Shown here piece after piece: positions 10,806-22,853 of a stretch of DNA of 30,172 bases (position 1 is the first letter of the stretch; each line of letters opens with the position of its first letter). The DNA comes from Asparagopsis taxiformis (taxonomy: Eukaryota > Rhodophyta > Florideophyceae > Bonnemaisoniales > Bonnemaisoniaceae). The position numbers and the translations under genes are program-made. Under the pieces are notes generated by a model. It ran no database searches and was not told the DNA's origin. It worked only from the letters and a program-made list of their open reading frames with translations. Location of the stretch: NCBI GenBank assembly GCA_030407315.1, contig JALQPE010003281.1, positions 1-30,172 of the forward strand, read 5' to 3'.

Positions 10806-12445
10806 TTACCGCAACGAATCATCGTCATATTCTCGACGATACAAATCCTCATACATCTCTGTTCCGAGCGAAGATTCTTCCAGTTCGCCTCGCAATGCCG
10901 CACGACGTCTGTAATTCCGTGATGCAATCGGCAATGGTTCTGTTGCTATTGGCTCTGCATCCACATCCACACCAGCTCCATCGCCATCCGTCACCGCATA
11001 CCGTTTCGCTTTCTTCGCTCTCCGCTCCCTTCGTCTAAACCTCGCTTTTTCTATCGAGTGCTGCCGCAGCATCGCCATCTCCGCAAGTGACTTTGGGTCC
11101 AATAGTAATCTTAATATAAGCAAAAATGCGCCGCAACTTGCGACCATGATGCCGAGCATGTACAACCCTGCATGTCGTCCAGTTTCCGTCATTAGTCCCG
11201 CGATGCCCGTTGTTCGCACCCCCGACTCGTCTTCATACCATCCCGGTTTATCTGTCACTTCCAGCACCGCAGAACTCGCTGTCATCATTTGCATGCCGCG
11301 ACGGTACGCAATTTCCGGTTGAAATAGTTCGATTCTATACACACTAGACAGACCTGTCGCAGTTACGTTAATCGGCACGCCTTGTCGTTCCCAGATTGTA
11401 ATATTCTTCTCCACCACTTGATCGCGTTGAAAGTCCAACGCTTCCACAATTTCCTCGCAATTGAGCTTCGATTTCTTCTTATTACACGCCACTTGCATAG
11501 AATAAAACATAGTAACATTGTGCAAATAGCGTGTGTCCCGTTCCCAGAAGACTGATCTATTGTACAATATTCTTCGCATGCTATTGTCCCTTTCCAAATA
11601 CACCATAGCGCGCGTCGAGACGCTGTACCATGTCGTGCCGAACGACACATTATGGTCACTTCCACCCACATGATAAAACGACTCCAACGTAACCGAATCC
11701 GGCAGTTCATTCTCGTCTGGTGTGCGCGTCCCTTCATTATACTCCACGCAACCGGAAAGACGAAAATGCTTTTCCTGAATCTCAAACATGCCCTTTGGTA
11801 AAATGCAGGGACGTTCCTGCGTAAGAAATCGCACACGCGAAGAAATCGCTTCCGTCGTTCCCACAGGCTGCACGCCGCGCAAATTAAACTGATCCTCCGT
11901 CGTCACAAAAAACCTTGGACGCGTTGCATATATCGCCATGACGTCTGCGACGAAGATGACGCACGCAACGACGACACGAAAAGCGACGAAAACAGCGCGA
12001 CGCTCTGTTGCTTAAAAATCGATCGAAACATGTTTGGATTGCGCGGCTGCGTGCCGATGCCAACGCGGCGGCGGCGACGCGTCGTCTGGTTCCAGAGGTT
12101 GCGCAGGTGTGAAAACTCGTCGAGAAGATAGGCGGTGCGTAGGCCGTTTCTGGCTATGGTGTCATTATTGGTGCGCAGAAGTATGGTTTGTATAATTTCG
12201 GCAAAGAGAGAGATGAGAATAACGGCGAGAATACCGGTGATGAATTCCTCGATGGTTGCGCCGACAAAGATGCGATTACTGATGCTGCGTTGTAAATCTG
12301 GAGCGATGCTCGCGCGCGAGCCGGAGTAGACCGAGTAGCCGACGATGTAGATGCCGTGCGGGCGGGTGACATTGAAGAAGAAGCGCGGTGCTTCCGGGAT
12401 GCCGATTAGCACGGTGCGATTGAACCTACCGATGGTGAAGGCCAT
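10806..12445 (-). CDS. Three-TM glycoprotein, paralog 2 (frame break near 11980)
   Basis: Start at ATG 12445 (MAFTIGRFNRT), where similarity to paralog 1 begins. Conserved blocks follow in the same order: GIPEAP..FFNVTR, GIYIVGYS, TM1 (EFITGILAVILISLFAEIIQ), RNGLRTAYLLDEF, a strongly basic linker (TTRRRRRV), FKQQS, TM2 (ending VIFVADVMAIY), a sequon-rich domain with the same four Cys (RPCI, SGCVEY, VACNKKK, LNCEEI), ETGRHAG, TM3 and a long charged tail ending YRREYDDDSLR. The coding sequence is clearly more GC-rich than paralog 1. The N-terminal frame runs through FKQQSVALFSSLF, and VIFVADVM onward is in the -1 frame. One missing T in the TTTT run near 11980 would restore a continuous TM2. 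Function unknown; an integral membrane glycoprotein is well supported. Confidence 0.78.
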
Positions 12446-14578
12446 GTCGTGCAGAATCGGGACGCGAGAACAGGCTGTTCGGAGAGGATGCGCGGCGAAT
12501 TGTGTGCCATGCTGATACAACTCCGTGTTGGGCGCGCGTGGTGTTATTGTCGAAGCGGCGTTTTGTACGAGTAGGCGATGGCGGTGTTATATTACGGATG
12601 GATGGTTTGGAGAATGTGCGCGCGGGAGATATGATGTGAGGCGGCGATGGAGCAAATTGGACGTTTTATGATTACGATGTATGTGATCACTGATTTCCAG
12701 ATGTTGTGAGCTGTAAATGATACGTTTAACAAACATATTATGGAAAGAGCTGTTCATGTGTAAGTAGTCAGCCCATGACTGAGCAGTTTGTAGTTGGGTC
12801 GGCAGCTTTCGCACACACACGCAAGCTTCATCCAGCCAGTGATATTGTAGAGCTCATTTGCAAGAAGATTGGCATGGTAGGACGCAACAATGGGTTGCTG
12901 TTCAACAATTTGTGGCCTTTGGACAAGTCGCCAACATCGGTGCTGTCCTTGAGAAGATGTTGGGTGGTTCCATTCGGACAGATGAGATATTTTGCCTTGG
13001 AAGCAAGTTCCATTCAAATAACTAGATGTTGTTTTCTCCTGATGCCGTAGAATTCGGGCCGTATCCAGTTTAGTCTAGGTGGCAAGGAAAAAAGCACCGC
13101 TATCTTACAACTGGGGCGGCCACATTTTGTCGCTCGTTTCACGACAAATATACCGTCCTAGATCACACTAGCAGGGATGGAAAACAGACGCCTTACTATT
13201 ACTAACGACCCGGATGACAGCTCCCCAGGAAAACTAGCCGCGCGGCTCCGTAAAGTCCCTATCAAACAAGTTCTACGTAATCGACGGACAAATGCTACAA
13301 GCTTCGATCTCTCTCTCGATAGTTTCGCAGTCGATACAACTAGGCTGCGGTGCATGGTGCGCGTCAACACGCTCGTATCGAATAATGTATGAACGGGCAG
13401 AAAATTATGGTGATCAATAGGGAGGTAGAAAAGAAACGATTCAACCTTTTCTTTTTATTATGACACGAGTCCTCCAGGCTTGCTGGCACACCCGAATGCA
13501 GAATACGCAATAGATACGTGGCCGCTGCTAAACATTGCTTATTCTTTTCCAACATTCATGACGTCAGTGATTTGGCCTGCAGCCTGCTGCATCTTCGTTC
13601 ATACTCTCTCGCTGCCAGAATGGTAAGTGATGGTGAGAACATCGCTATGTGGTCCTGTTCAATATCAAGTTTACATCTGTATCCGACCCGTTCATCCGAC
13701 ATGTCACTCACTGATCAGGTTGTGGATGACAGACGCGCTACCAGAAGCTCTAGTTTGGGCGGTTTGGTTCACAGCTGTATACCGTTCCGGCCTGACTTGA
13801 TTGCAGCTGCAGCTTATAGTGTGTTGTCAGAAAGTCTCTCGCCCTACATGTGTGTTGATTGATTTCCGTAACGTACTATTCAACGCTTTTGGTGCGCATT
13901 GCTGCAAGCTACACGACTTGCGGCGTCCGTCGCTGAGTGCTATCCGGCGGACGATGAGTAAGGTGCGCTGTCCTTTTGATTACCCAAAGCTGTGTTTTTG
14001 CGCTTGCTTCCAAGATTACAGCAGTGGACCGTGGATGCTACGCGCCCCCTGGATCGAGATATTGTCAGCGTGAGAATTCTGCATAACTGTACGAGGGGAT
14101 TGCCGACATGCTAATGTGCAATTGAAATTCTTTATCCCGAAAAGTAATTCGCTACTTGAATGACATTATGATATCGTGTCATGCATTCCCTGCAAGGCAT
14201 GGCATGATAACATGTTGTCAAAAAAATCAAACTGAGCCACGTCACAGCCCAGTGTATAAAACTTGGATTGAATGCATATTTCCAGAATAATTTCATTTTC
14301 ACCCAAAATTCTAATAATAACCGTACCAGCATGATTTGTGACCTCATAAAACGTTAGGCAGGTCACCAATCTCAATGATATCTGTATGACTTGATTCTAT
14401 TGGCTGTATCCTTTACACGTACCATTTTCTCTCGAATTGTCCTCAATACGTATGAATTGCCAACAATCAGCATCTACTCGACCCAATAGGCCTTGAAAAT
14501 CATCTCAACATGGATCGTTCAAACTATTAAAAACCATATAGATACCCTACCCTTCCCGCTGTTTCGAAACATGCCCAC
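12446..14578. other. 2.1-kb region between strand blocks, no supported gene
   Basis: The minus-strand block ends here and the plus-strand array begins. Paralog 2's promoter should lie just above 12445. The only ORF with mildly protein-like composition is 13177-13392 (+, 71 codons). Copy A's promoter should lie just below 14579. Confidence 0.5.
13177..13392 (+). CDS. Possible small ORF, 71 aa
   Basis: ATG 13177 opens a hydrophilic, charged product (MENRRLTITNDPDDSSPGKL...) with no signal peptide, TM segment or recognisable motif. It stands alone and the opposite strand is open over the same stretch, so chance is a real possibility. Confidence 0.15.
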   Translation: MENRRLTITNDPDDSSPGKLAARLRKVPIKQVLRNRRTNATSFDLSLDSFAVDTTRLRCMVRVNTLVSNNV

Positions 14579-15630
14579 ATGCATCCACAAAACTTCTACC
14601 TCTTCCAGAAATCTGTTTCCGTTCCAATCACTGCTGCAATGAGGCCTGAAGACCATCTAATCTCAGACTTTCCCGAAATCAAACTTCCACTCTTCGCATA
14701 TCTCAAACTAGCCTTTCTCTTCATAACCACCCTGCTTTCCATCTGCTTCCGATCCGACAGCACCCTTCTTCTCTTCTCCAAAGCATGCCTCTCCTACCTT
14801 TCATTCTTCCTGCTGGTATATGTGCTCCAGAAGTACCGAGACAAAAAACTTCCTCCTGAAAATCTGGTCAATCAATACGTACAAGGAGCGATCCCATGGT
14901 TCATGCTATGTCAGATCATCATCAACCTTCTGCATGTATTCACCACAGCTGTGACATCATTCGTTCAAATCGTCCTTGATCCCACCAAGCAATCAATGAC
15001 TGGAATCAAATCGAATCTTCATTTCTCAAGGTCTTCAATGCAGCAAAATTTGCAAATCCACAAACTATGATGAAAGTTATTCCATATATGCCCTTTTTCA
15101 AACGTGCAAACGTCGTTCTTCACCAATTTTCAGACGCCGCTGCCTATATTCTTTGCGGCTACTACCTGACGAAACGGTCGGCGGAAAAAATCTTACAGAA
15201 TAGTATCACATTCGAACCTTTGGGCATTCGAGTAATATTCAACTATGCATGCACTGGAGTGTTTGGCCTCTTCATTGGGCTACAGGCCTTTCCAAAGTTC
15301 ATCAGTGGAAATTTGGCGGATGGTATGCTACTGACATTCTGTGGTGAATTTATCTTTCTGGTGGTTTTTTCGGGCGCGGTAGTAAACATTGCTTTCGAAC
15401 AAGTGGAGGGATATTGCTTTAGAGGTACGAAGAATATAACGAGAGCGGTTGTGGTTTCTTTCGCGTATTTAGTAGGTGATTTCATGCTTCGTGATCTGCT
15501 GGTTTGGTTTGAAGCTAGTCGATTGGTATATTTCAGTGTTTTGATGTTCTGTTTGCGGGCGGGCCTGTGCCTTTGGGTTACGAACAGTTTGCATAGGAAA
15601 TATATTCGAGTGCTTGAAAGAGAGTTTTAA
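14579..15630 (+). CDS. Tandem membrane family, copy A (frame break near 14982)
   Basis: Multi-pass membrane protein, the first of the plus-strand array. ATG 14579 (MHPQNFYLF). Family landmarks in order: two N-terminal hydrophobic segments; RDKKLPPENLVNQYVQGAI followed by WF; hydrophobic segments; CGYYLTKRS; FEPLGIRVIFNYACTGVFGL; GAVVNIAFEQVEGYCF; then near the C-terminus GLCLWVTNSLHRKYIRVLE. The first frame ends at 15070. The second becomes family-like from about IESSFLKVF (15025), well before its first ATG (15067). One missing base near the CCC run at 14981-14983 would join them into about 350 residues. Role unknown. It is the most diverged of the clear copies: it lacks the SLHT.IT.HN segment seen in B and E. 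Confidence 0.72.
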
Positions 15631-16519
15631 TATCGGCTGGAAGAGGTTGTGGATTTTGGATAAATTAAACTGGGAGGGTTCTGTTGGCAAATTGTCAAAG
15701 CAGTGAAACCATTAGACCACATAGCAAGTGCGGGTACGATGGTTGCCGCTGTATCTTGGAATATTGACCAACACAAATACAATTAATTTAACTCAACGCG
15801 AAAGCAACACTTTTATATCGAAAAGCCCATAGTGGAGAAAATATGTGTTACTGGTGCATATTATAGGTACTTGGGCCTCAAAATAAATACTAGGAGCGCA
15901 TAGAAATGCGAAGAAAGAGTTCATAACAAATGAGTTGTGAAACCTCACGATGATCTTTGCACGGTCGGAGACTGATGTAGTTTCTGTAATCAAGGAATGA
16001 TAATCAGTGGAGGGTGTAACTTATCAGAATCTTCCGTGCCACCACTGCAATACTTGATGGCACATGGCACAGATCCCAATCCACTATGGTATCTATATCT
16101 ATTATATATCTTATCATGGTTGGTAATACCAAATAAGTTGCGGAAATCCTGGATAAATGTATCCAAAATCGAAATTTAAATATTTTGGTAAATTAGATTA
16201 TTTTAAGAGTTGGGTCCACAATCAGCTATTTCTTGATCTCTGAGTATTACGGCAACACCCTCGTTTGCCTCCCAAGCTCGCTGCGCGTTAAGTTGTTCAA
16301 AATCAACCTTTCGCGCCAGTACGGTCATTGCCGGCAACTTTCTTGCTTTGTTACCAAGAGACGTATATGCAACGAGTACCATGGACGCTGATCTCGCCAA
16401 AATCATATGATGCAGCGATATTTCTACTCTGCCGGCATGTATCAGAGTGCATCAGCTTGTATCTGCCAAGAAACGCAGAAATCAACATGTGACCACAACA
16501 TCTTGCGCTCTCTCATATC
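15631..16519. other. Spacer after copy A
   Basis: AT-rich stretches (for example 16080-16200) and no supported coding or RNA feature. Confidence 0.5.
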
Positions 16520-16740
16520 ATGATCTCATCATTGTCCTCTTCGAACCTGTTCCTTCTTGTCCTGTTCTCTACGTTGATCATTTGCACAATTTCACAGTCA
16601 CATATTTTCCCATACTTCGAACGCTTTCCACATTGGCTTCAATCTGTACATGCGCATATATATTACGGAAGCTTGGCGACATCATGGGAGAAAAAGCCTG
16701 CCCGTTCAAAGCTGCAATTCAAACATATCGCGAGTTTTGA
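16520..16740 (+). pseudogene. Possible N-terminal fragment of the tandem family
   Basis: One frame reads LFLLVLFSTLIICTISQS, close in pattern to the first TM of copies B and I (LFLLYALILYIKSQS in I). A second frame then gives CAYILRKLGD, resembling the AYVVRRH.D segment that follows TM2. Order and spacing fit a decayed 5' end of a family copy between A and B; nothing further downstream matches. Read alone, the first frame could also be mistaken for a small secreted protein with a signal peptide. Confidence 0.3.
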
Positions 16741-17605
16741 TTCATCGCATTGTCGCGTAACATTTGGAGAAAAGCTTAACAACAACGTGTGAAACTCTAT
16801 TCTGATGCACTAAGCCCCGAGACTCTAAACTCAAACGAGATAATCACATTAGCATCCACACGCACCATGGTGATTCCACATAGTCTGCAAAACATGTATG
16901 CCTCTATTTATAGAGCCACTGTCGATACAGTCGACCGCGACAAATCTATGGCGATATCGGCATCACGTAATTCACAGAGTGTTGGACGCGTTGTTGTGAC
17001 TGCGGGTACACAGCGACTCGAAAAGACGACCAATATGTTTGTAGCCGCGTCACGGAAGGCTACTCTGGACTTTGGGGCGCTTTACAATCACACATCATGT
17101 TTTCTGTTTCCAACTTCATACGGGTGCATTGATATTTTGCGCATGGCAATCCAATATAGTCACTTCAGACATTGACATTACAGCTCCACCACCAAACAAG
17201 AACCACCACATCATTTCTGCGATGGAATGAACTACGTGCCTCTTGGACTGCGCCAAATTTTGTAGCACAAAATACGCATGACGACTCGCGCTTCAGCCGC
17301 TGAGTCACCCATGTCACCAAAGTTGTTCGGAAATGCTTGAAACTGGTTTGCACTGGGAAGTTCGTCCTCGATAGCAAAGCAACCGATGGTTTGAATGAGT
17401 CACTCGGATTGACTACTATCCCCTTCTGGTGGCACGATAGTCACCTCCCAATGAGTGGCAATGTAGAATGTTATTGGTATACTGAATTCGTCTTGACACA
17501 GTTGACACCTGCCAGTTACATCACGTCTTGTCCTATCTGATGTAGCAGATAGTGACGCGTGTTCAAAGCCCGTTGGGGAACTACTGAATCAGATTCAATC
17601 GATCG
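16741..17605. other. Spacer before copy B
   Basis: An open stretch around 16790-17175 lacks an ATG at its 5' end and matches nothing. I see no other feature until the inverted repeat at 17606. Confidence 0.45.
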
Positions 17606-17630
17606 GCAACAAGGCAAGTTGCCTTGTTGC
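17606..17630. repeat. Perfect 12-bp inverted repeat upstream of copy B
   Basis: GCAACAAGGCAA, one G, then TTGCCTTGTTGC. The same CGGCAACAAGGCA arm recurs 96 bp upstream of the ATGs of copies F (25765) and H (27852), where a shorter second arm (TGTTGCC or TGCTGCC) follows. Position suggests a promoter or 5' leader element of the family. Confidence 0.8.
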
Positions 17631-17734
17631 TGACAAAGCGTTATTTTGTGGTGGTGAATAGAGATTCACAGAACGGGTTCCTCCACCATCGTGCGCACTA
17701 GGAGTATTGCTCTTCAAGTCTGCCCCCGTTCAAC

Positions 17735-18741
17735 ATGCCGCCAAGACAAGAAACGACCACTCAATGGCCCTCACTCACGTCCTGTGTCAAGTTATTTATC
17801 CTCTTTCTGGTCTACGCGCTCTTTTTCTACACTACACAGTCGCCTGATAGACTTATTTGGCAGATTGTTCCCACACTTTTCCCACTAATTCTCCTCACCT
17901 ATGCGGTATGGAATCACAAGGAGAGCAAAGTTTCGTCCGATGAACTGATATCTCAATACATTCACGGTGCCGTCCCTTGGTTTGTATGGCATACGATAAT
18001 ATTGTTGACGTTATTCATGATTTGTTCGATTATTCCCGTGATCGGTATCACGTTATACGTCTACTCCTCGAGTGGCAACACCAGCACGTTTTCGGATCTT
18101 CTCCTGAATTTCGCAAGAGACCAGAAAAGCTTCGACGATCTAGAAATGAAAATGAAAGATGGCGTCGGGGTTGAAAGAGAATATATCAAGAGTCGCTATC
18201 CAATCCATTATTTTACCTCTGAAGCTGAAAGGAACATGGTTTTTGTGGTACCAATTTTAGGCGCGGTTGCTAACACGCTAAGTGCCTATTATCTTGTAAA
18301 CGGTTCACTGCATACCATCATCACCACGCATAACATCGAGGAACCATCGGTATAGATCTGGTTTTCAACTACTCTGCCATGAGTGTATTGGGTCTTGCCA
18401 CCACGGTGGTCGCTGCATGCTTCTGGAGAAACTCGATAACAATGTCCATTGGGTCGGTTATATATGTCGTAGTATTCATTGGCGCTGTGATGATAATTGC
18501 GACTGAATATACGAAGTTTTTGCGCTTCAGAGAACGCAAGAAGGTTGGGCGCGCTTTGGCTTTGGCGTTTTTGTACTTGTTGTCGGACGAGGTGTTGTAC
18601 TGGATTCAATTATATGTTGAACTCGATCGTTTCGATATATTGAAAACGATAGGCATACTTCTAGTTCGATTTTTTGTGAGCGTCTATGCGAGCTTCATGA
18701 TACAGGGGGGATATATTGAAGCTTGCAACAAGATTGACTGA
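17735..18741 (+). CDS. Tandem membrane family, copy B (frame break at 18346)
   Basis: ATG 17735 (MPPRQETTTQW). TM1 (KLFILFLVYALFFY) and a second hydrophobic segment are followed by KESKVSSDELISQYIHGAV then PWF, hydrophobic segments, a hydrophilic loop, ANTLSAYYL, SLHTIITTHNIEEP, VFNYSAMSVLGL, IGAVMIIATEYTKF, ALAFLYLLSDEVL and a final hydrophobic segment. The first frame stops at TAG 18353-18355. Other copies have CCAATCG where this one has CCATCG (18345-18350), so one missing A creates the stop. With it, the protein continues as IGIDLVFNY to TGA 18741, about 335 residues. The C-terminus (ending EACNKID) has lost the TNSLRKRYIR motif of the other copies. Confidence 0.78.
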
Positions 18742-21700
18742 TTTACTTCGAGTAGTTTGCCTGAGCATTGGGAATTTGAGTGGGGGAAATTTGCTTCTGC
18801 AACCGGCAAAATCATAGAATCATCTGAAGCTCAGAAAGTATGGAAAGCAGTGAATGAAGGCGAGAAACCGGTTTCGTAACTTAGAAATCTACGCTTGACA
18901 ATGATAATGTTACGGGATCGTTATCCGATAGGAAAGATAGTTTATAGTTCTAGTCGTAAGCAGAAACTTGGTCACGTTGAAGAACTAGATGGGTTGAGAA
19001 TATTGACATATCGAGCTTTCTCAGAAACAAAATTATGTTTGAGAAATGCTTGAATTGCCTCTTCTGACGCCCAGTTTCACTTCTGTTCTCGAATAGATTT
19101 GTCATGTATAGGCTACTAGATTCTGAAAAAGAAGTGTATTCAGTTTTTAGTGATGAGCACAAGCTACCTCTACTTCGTGAACACTTAGGAACCGCATCTG
19201 GCTGACAAGAGTTTAACTTCCCTCGCAACCAAAACAATTCTCGCAGACGATATCTCGTGAGCAAGTTTCTCATCACTTTGGTTCATCGTGGAAGCTAGAA
19301 GCCGTTGAATGAGTAATCCATTACTGGTGTAGAAACTTATTCTCCATAGACTATAATCTGACCTGATGGTCTCGAAGTCGCTGAACTAAACTTTGATTCA
19401 GTTCGGAAAATTTATGCCATCATCAGCATTGTTGGCAGTAGTTCCATTAGCGAGGGGTTACACTGGTTTAGCATTTGAGACGTACGTAACAGAAAAACTT
19501 CCAAGTCTACGAGTATTATTGTTATAGAAGAGCTTACAGCACGTACCAAATGGAATTATGTATACTGACATCGAAAATCAGTGCATGTAAGTGTCAGAAA
19601 GTATTGAGACATATCAGTAGACCGTGTATGTAGTGCTGACCCACAAGGATGTCGGCATATTTATTGCGCGACCGGTAAGAAGAAATATAGAGCATATGAT
19701 TGCGACGGACAGCGGTGGACTACCAGGCTTTAGTGGATAGGAGAATTTATGGACGCATTGAGTGTTTTGTTCTATCTATTACATTGATATGGATAAAGGT
19801 ATTTCTGTATTAGCACACCTTTGCTCTCACAGGAGGGACTCTAGTTCCGTTGACATCAGGCCCAAACTGTGTCGTCCCATAACCGTCCATGTTACGCAGG
19901 TAAATCGTTCATCCCTGAAAATCCGTGCTCATCATACTGACATATATTGAAAAATCATCCTCTTACATTGACCTCACTTTCGTGAAACCTAGGTAATGCT
20001 TCCGGTTTGTCTATCTCTTTGAATGCGTGATGGCTGCGAAGAAAAACGGGGAAGCATCTGGAAGTAACTCTATCATATCATATTTTCGAAGTAGCGCCAT
20101 GGTATATTCTCTAGAAGATACGCGAATTATCTTTTTGAGTGTCACTCAATTATGATGAATGCTTTCTAGGCCGACTGGTATGATTCTATTTTGCTGCAGA
20201 TGTGACTTATGTCATCTGGAACATCTCTGTTGGTCCTTTCATGAAGACGGGGAAAGGGGATGGAAGAATTGTAAAGCTATTTTTGTTCACTGGGCGCATT
20301 TTATCTGGTACATGGACCGTTGCATACCATTCTGAAAAGAGACATCAAAGAACTGGTCGAAATGGGTACGTGGAATTCAACAAGCCGAAATTGAGTAGGC
20401 TGTGGTTTGGAATAATGTTCGCTGGAAGATAGGGGAGCTACTCTTGTGAGAGCTATCTGAATTGCGTCGTGTTCCTTATTGGGCTTACGGGTGCTCAGAA
20501 GGTTTTGGGTTTGAGCCGGACAATTTGTTGTGTTCAAGAAAATAAATTCTTTCGTGTTGTCGACAGGGTAATTGTATACTTATCATAGGAAAACGCCATA
20601 CGGTTCTGATGCTAGAGGTGCCATGTCTGGCTCAAGTATGAGGGCGAAGTTGTGAAGATATGCGGTGGATAGAACATACCAAGGATATGAATATAACCAA
20701 CAGAATAAGCGATATTAAATTAGTGGTCAGGTCTGATGAGTGGTTTGAGGATAATTAAGTTGAAAGGCTTGCACATGATAGTTGAGATTATATCGTTGGC
20801 GGAAAACATTTTTGCTTGCCCCTTGCTTTCGCGTAATCAGCGAGCCTCGGCTTCCAGCACAAAGACACGCACGCCGATCGGGGGAATTGGCACGGGTCTC
20901 GACTGAGGGTTGTTGCGTATGAATACATTAGTTACGTGTGCGTCAGAAGATAATTGAGCACGCTTGTTATTGAATGAAGCGGTGAACATTGCTCCACATG
21001 GAAGCATGGGGAGTCGAAATGCTGTGATGATGCCTTATTAGCGTGCCTTGGGTGAGCTGATGTGTCTAGTCGTATGTCAAGTGCGTGACTGCAGTTGCGG
21101 GAAGTTTGCATCTGTCGACTGTTCCAGTTGTCGCAGAACGGCAGTGGTATAGCTCTGGAAAACGGATGCCAGATGGGCTGCGTGGAGATTAAATACGGCA
21201 GAGACGCGAATGCTGGACGGGTGCATGATGTAATCAGCAAGCGATGACAATTGTTTGCAGAGAATTGAGTACAGCCAATGATAATGCAATTGCGTCAGCT
21301 GCTGAAAGACACGTGTAACGGAGACTTGCGGCCGTGAACAAACTGAGAAGGCTCCTCCGAGTATTCCCGTGAAGTACGGCAGGTTCATGACCGCGCTATG
21401 TTAGATATTGCGGCGGCATCGATCGCGTACCCAACACGCTCTCCAAACGTTACGTTTGAATCAATTCCGCACGCCGTCCTGTAACTTGCGATGCGACCGT
21501 ACACCCCTCACGCTGGTGCAATACCGCTCATTCAACATTTGCCCAACGGCATGCCGCATCAGCCCATTGCGCTGTGTCGTTGGCTCGCGCAGTGGCTGTT
21601 GGCATGAGACGTTTCTTAGATTTGGCTGGCATTGATGGAAAAGGAATTGCGATACGCTGGGAGAAAGTTGCACCAAGTGACTTGGTTGCGACGTTATTCG

Positions 21701-21811
21701 GCTCTCAATTTCACACACTGAAATATGTGTCCACGGTAACAAGGGAAGCGGAGCATGAATTGTATCTCGAAAATTCATGACCGCTTTCCATCCTGCGTCT
21801 CAACTTTCTAG
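18742..21811. other. 3-kb gene-poor stretch with coding-like debris
   Basis: No complete gene. Short plus-strand stretches look protein-like: about 18758-18880 (LPEHWEFEWGKFASATGK...), about 19407-19527 (LARGYTGLAFETYVTEKL) and 20202-20432 (TYVIWNISVGPFMKTGKG..., preceded by a TTTTGCTGCAG acceptor-like sequence). They may be pieces of one decayed or intron-split gene. No family is recognised and none is called as a gene. Confidence 0.35.
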
Positions 21812-22853
21812 ATGCCTACCCCTCAGCGAAAATATACCAACTCAACAACTACACGATCCTCATCAGCTCTCTACACGAGTCCCTGTCCAAATATTCCCCA
21901 ACCTGTTCTCAATATGTACTACTCATTTACGCAAGATGGTCGTCTATCACTCACAAAGCATTGCAAACAATCACTGTATTGTTTCCGATCATCCTCAGCG
22001 CTTTCCTGATACAACCCCATAGAGACAAGGAGATTTCTGCCGATGAATTAATTTAGCAATGCCCTAATGTAATGGAGCGTGTGTTTTGTATGCAGCTCGC
22101 CAAGCCGTCTGGGCTATTGCGCAGTTGATAATCGCGGGGACGGTTGTCTTCCTTGAAGCTTTCGCTACCTTTGAAACGACTGCTATCCTAGTGGATTTCT
22201 ACGCGTCTTGAGGAAGTTCATTCGACAATTCTTCGGGTTAAGCACACATGCAATTGCGCTCAACCATTCGAACAATCGCAAAGTGGAGGAACTCATGGTC
22301 GACTTTGAATTTTTATCTGACAGCATGTACAGTTCCATAGACTTCATCGTGGTCACAAATGCTTTGTCAAACACAATACGTGTATAATTCATCGCACACA
22401 AGGCATTGTGTACCTCTTTGACTACGCACAACATCGCAGAACCCATCGGCGTACGCGTGATTTTCAACTATGCTGTCATGCTTGCACTGGGGTTCTGCTC
22501 ATCGATAGTTGCAATTTCGGTTTCGATATATTCGTATGCGGCATATCTGGGCAACTTTTGAATGTTATAGTGTTCACAGGCGCTACCGTGATCATTGCTT
22601 TTGAATTTGTAGAGCTGTTGCGCTTTAATTGAAGGAAGAGAATTTGGCGTGCACTTGAAACGGTATTATTTTTCTTTTGTCCGATGAAGCGCTAAGGACC
22701 GCTTGGGGCATCGCCGCACTACATATTCGTCCGGTTTGGTCGTGGTGGGGATGGAGGGTTGTATTTTTAATGCGTGTTGTCTTGTGTGGACTTGTGACAA
22801 ATTGGCGGTGAAACAGTTACGTTCATGCTCTGAAAAGGAAATGTGAGGAATGA
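21812..22853 (+). pseudogene. Tandem membrane family, copy C (decayed)
   Basis: The 5' part carries a TM2-like ITVLFPIILSAFL, then PHRDKEISADELI, followed directly by an in-frame TAG where other copies have Ser. The middle has lost most similarity until LTTHNIAEPIGVRVIFNYAV (about 22420), GATVIIAFEFVELLRF, an in-frame TGA just before RKRIWRA, LLSDEALRTAWG reached after a further one-base break, LCGLVTN, a second TGA, and a stop at 22851. At least two of these stops are substitutions inside aligned sequence, so this copy is a genuine pseudogene even if single-base indels are sequencing errors. It is closest to E, F and H. Confidence 0.75.

Noticed and set aside
12003..12064. 62-nt intron in paralog 2 (GTTGGC ... 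AG)
   Set aside because: The donor is poor and the excised sequence contains FKQQS, which paralog 1 conserves as protein. One missing base in the T4 run explains the break better.
12754..13050. Open frames on both strands after paralog 2
   Set aside because: Both strands are open over the same stretch with no motif on either; probably chance.
16789..17175. 128-codon plus-strand open stretch in the A-B spacer
   Set aside because: It begins at GTG rather than ATG, has no family features, and lies in a region with other random open frames.
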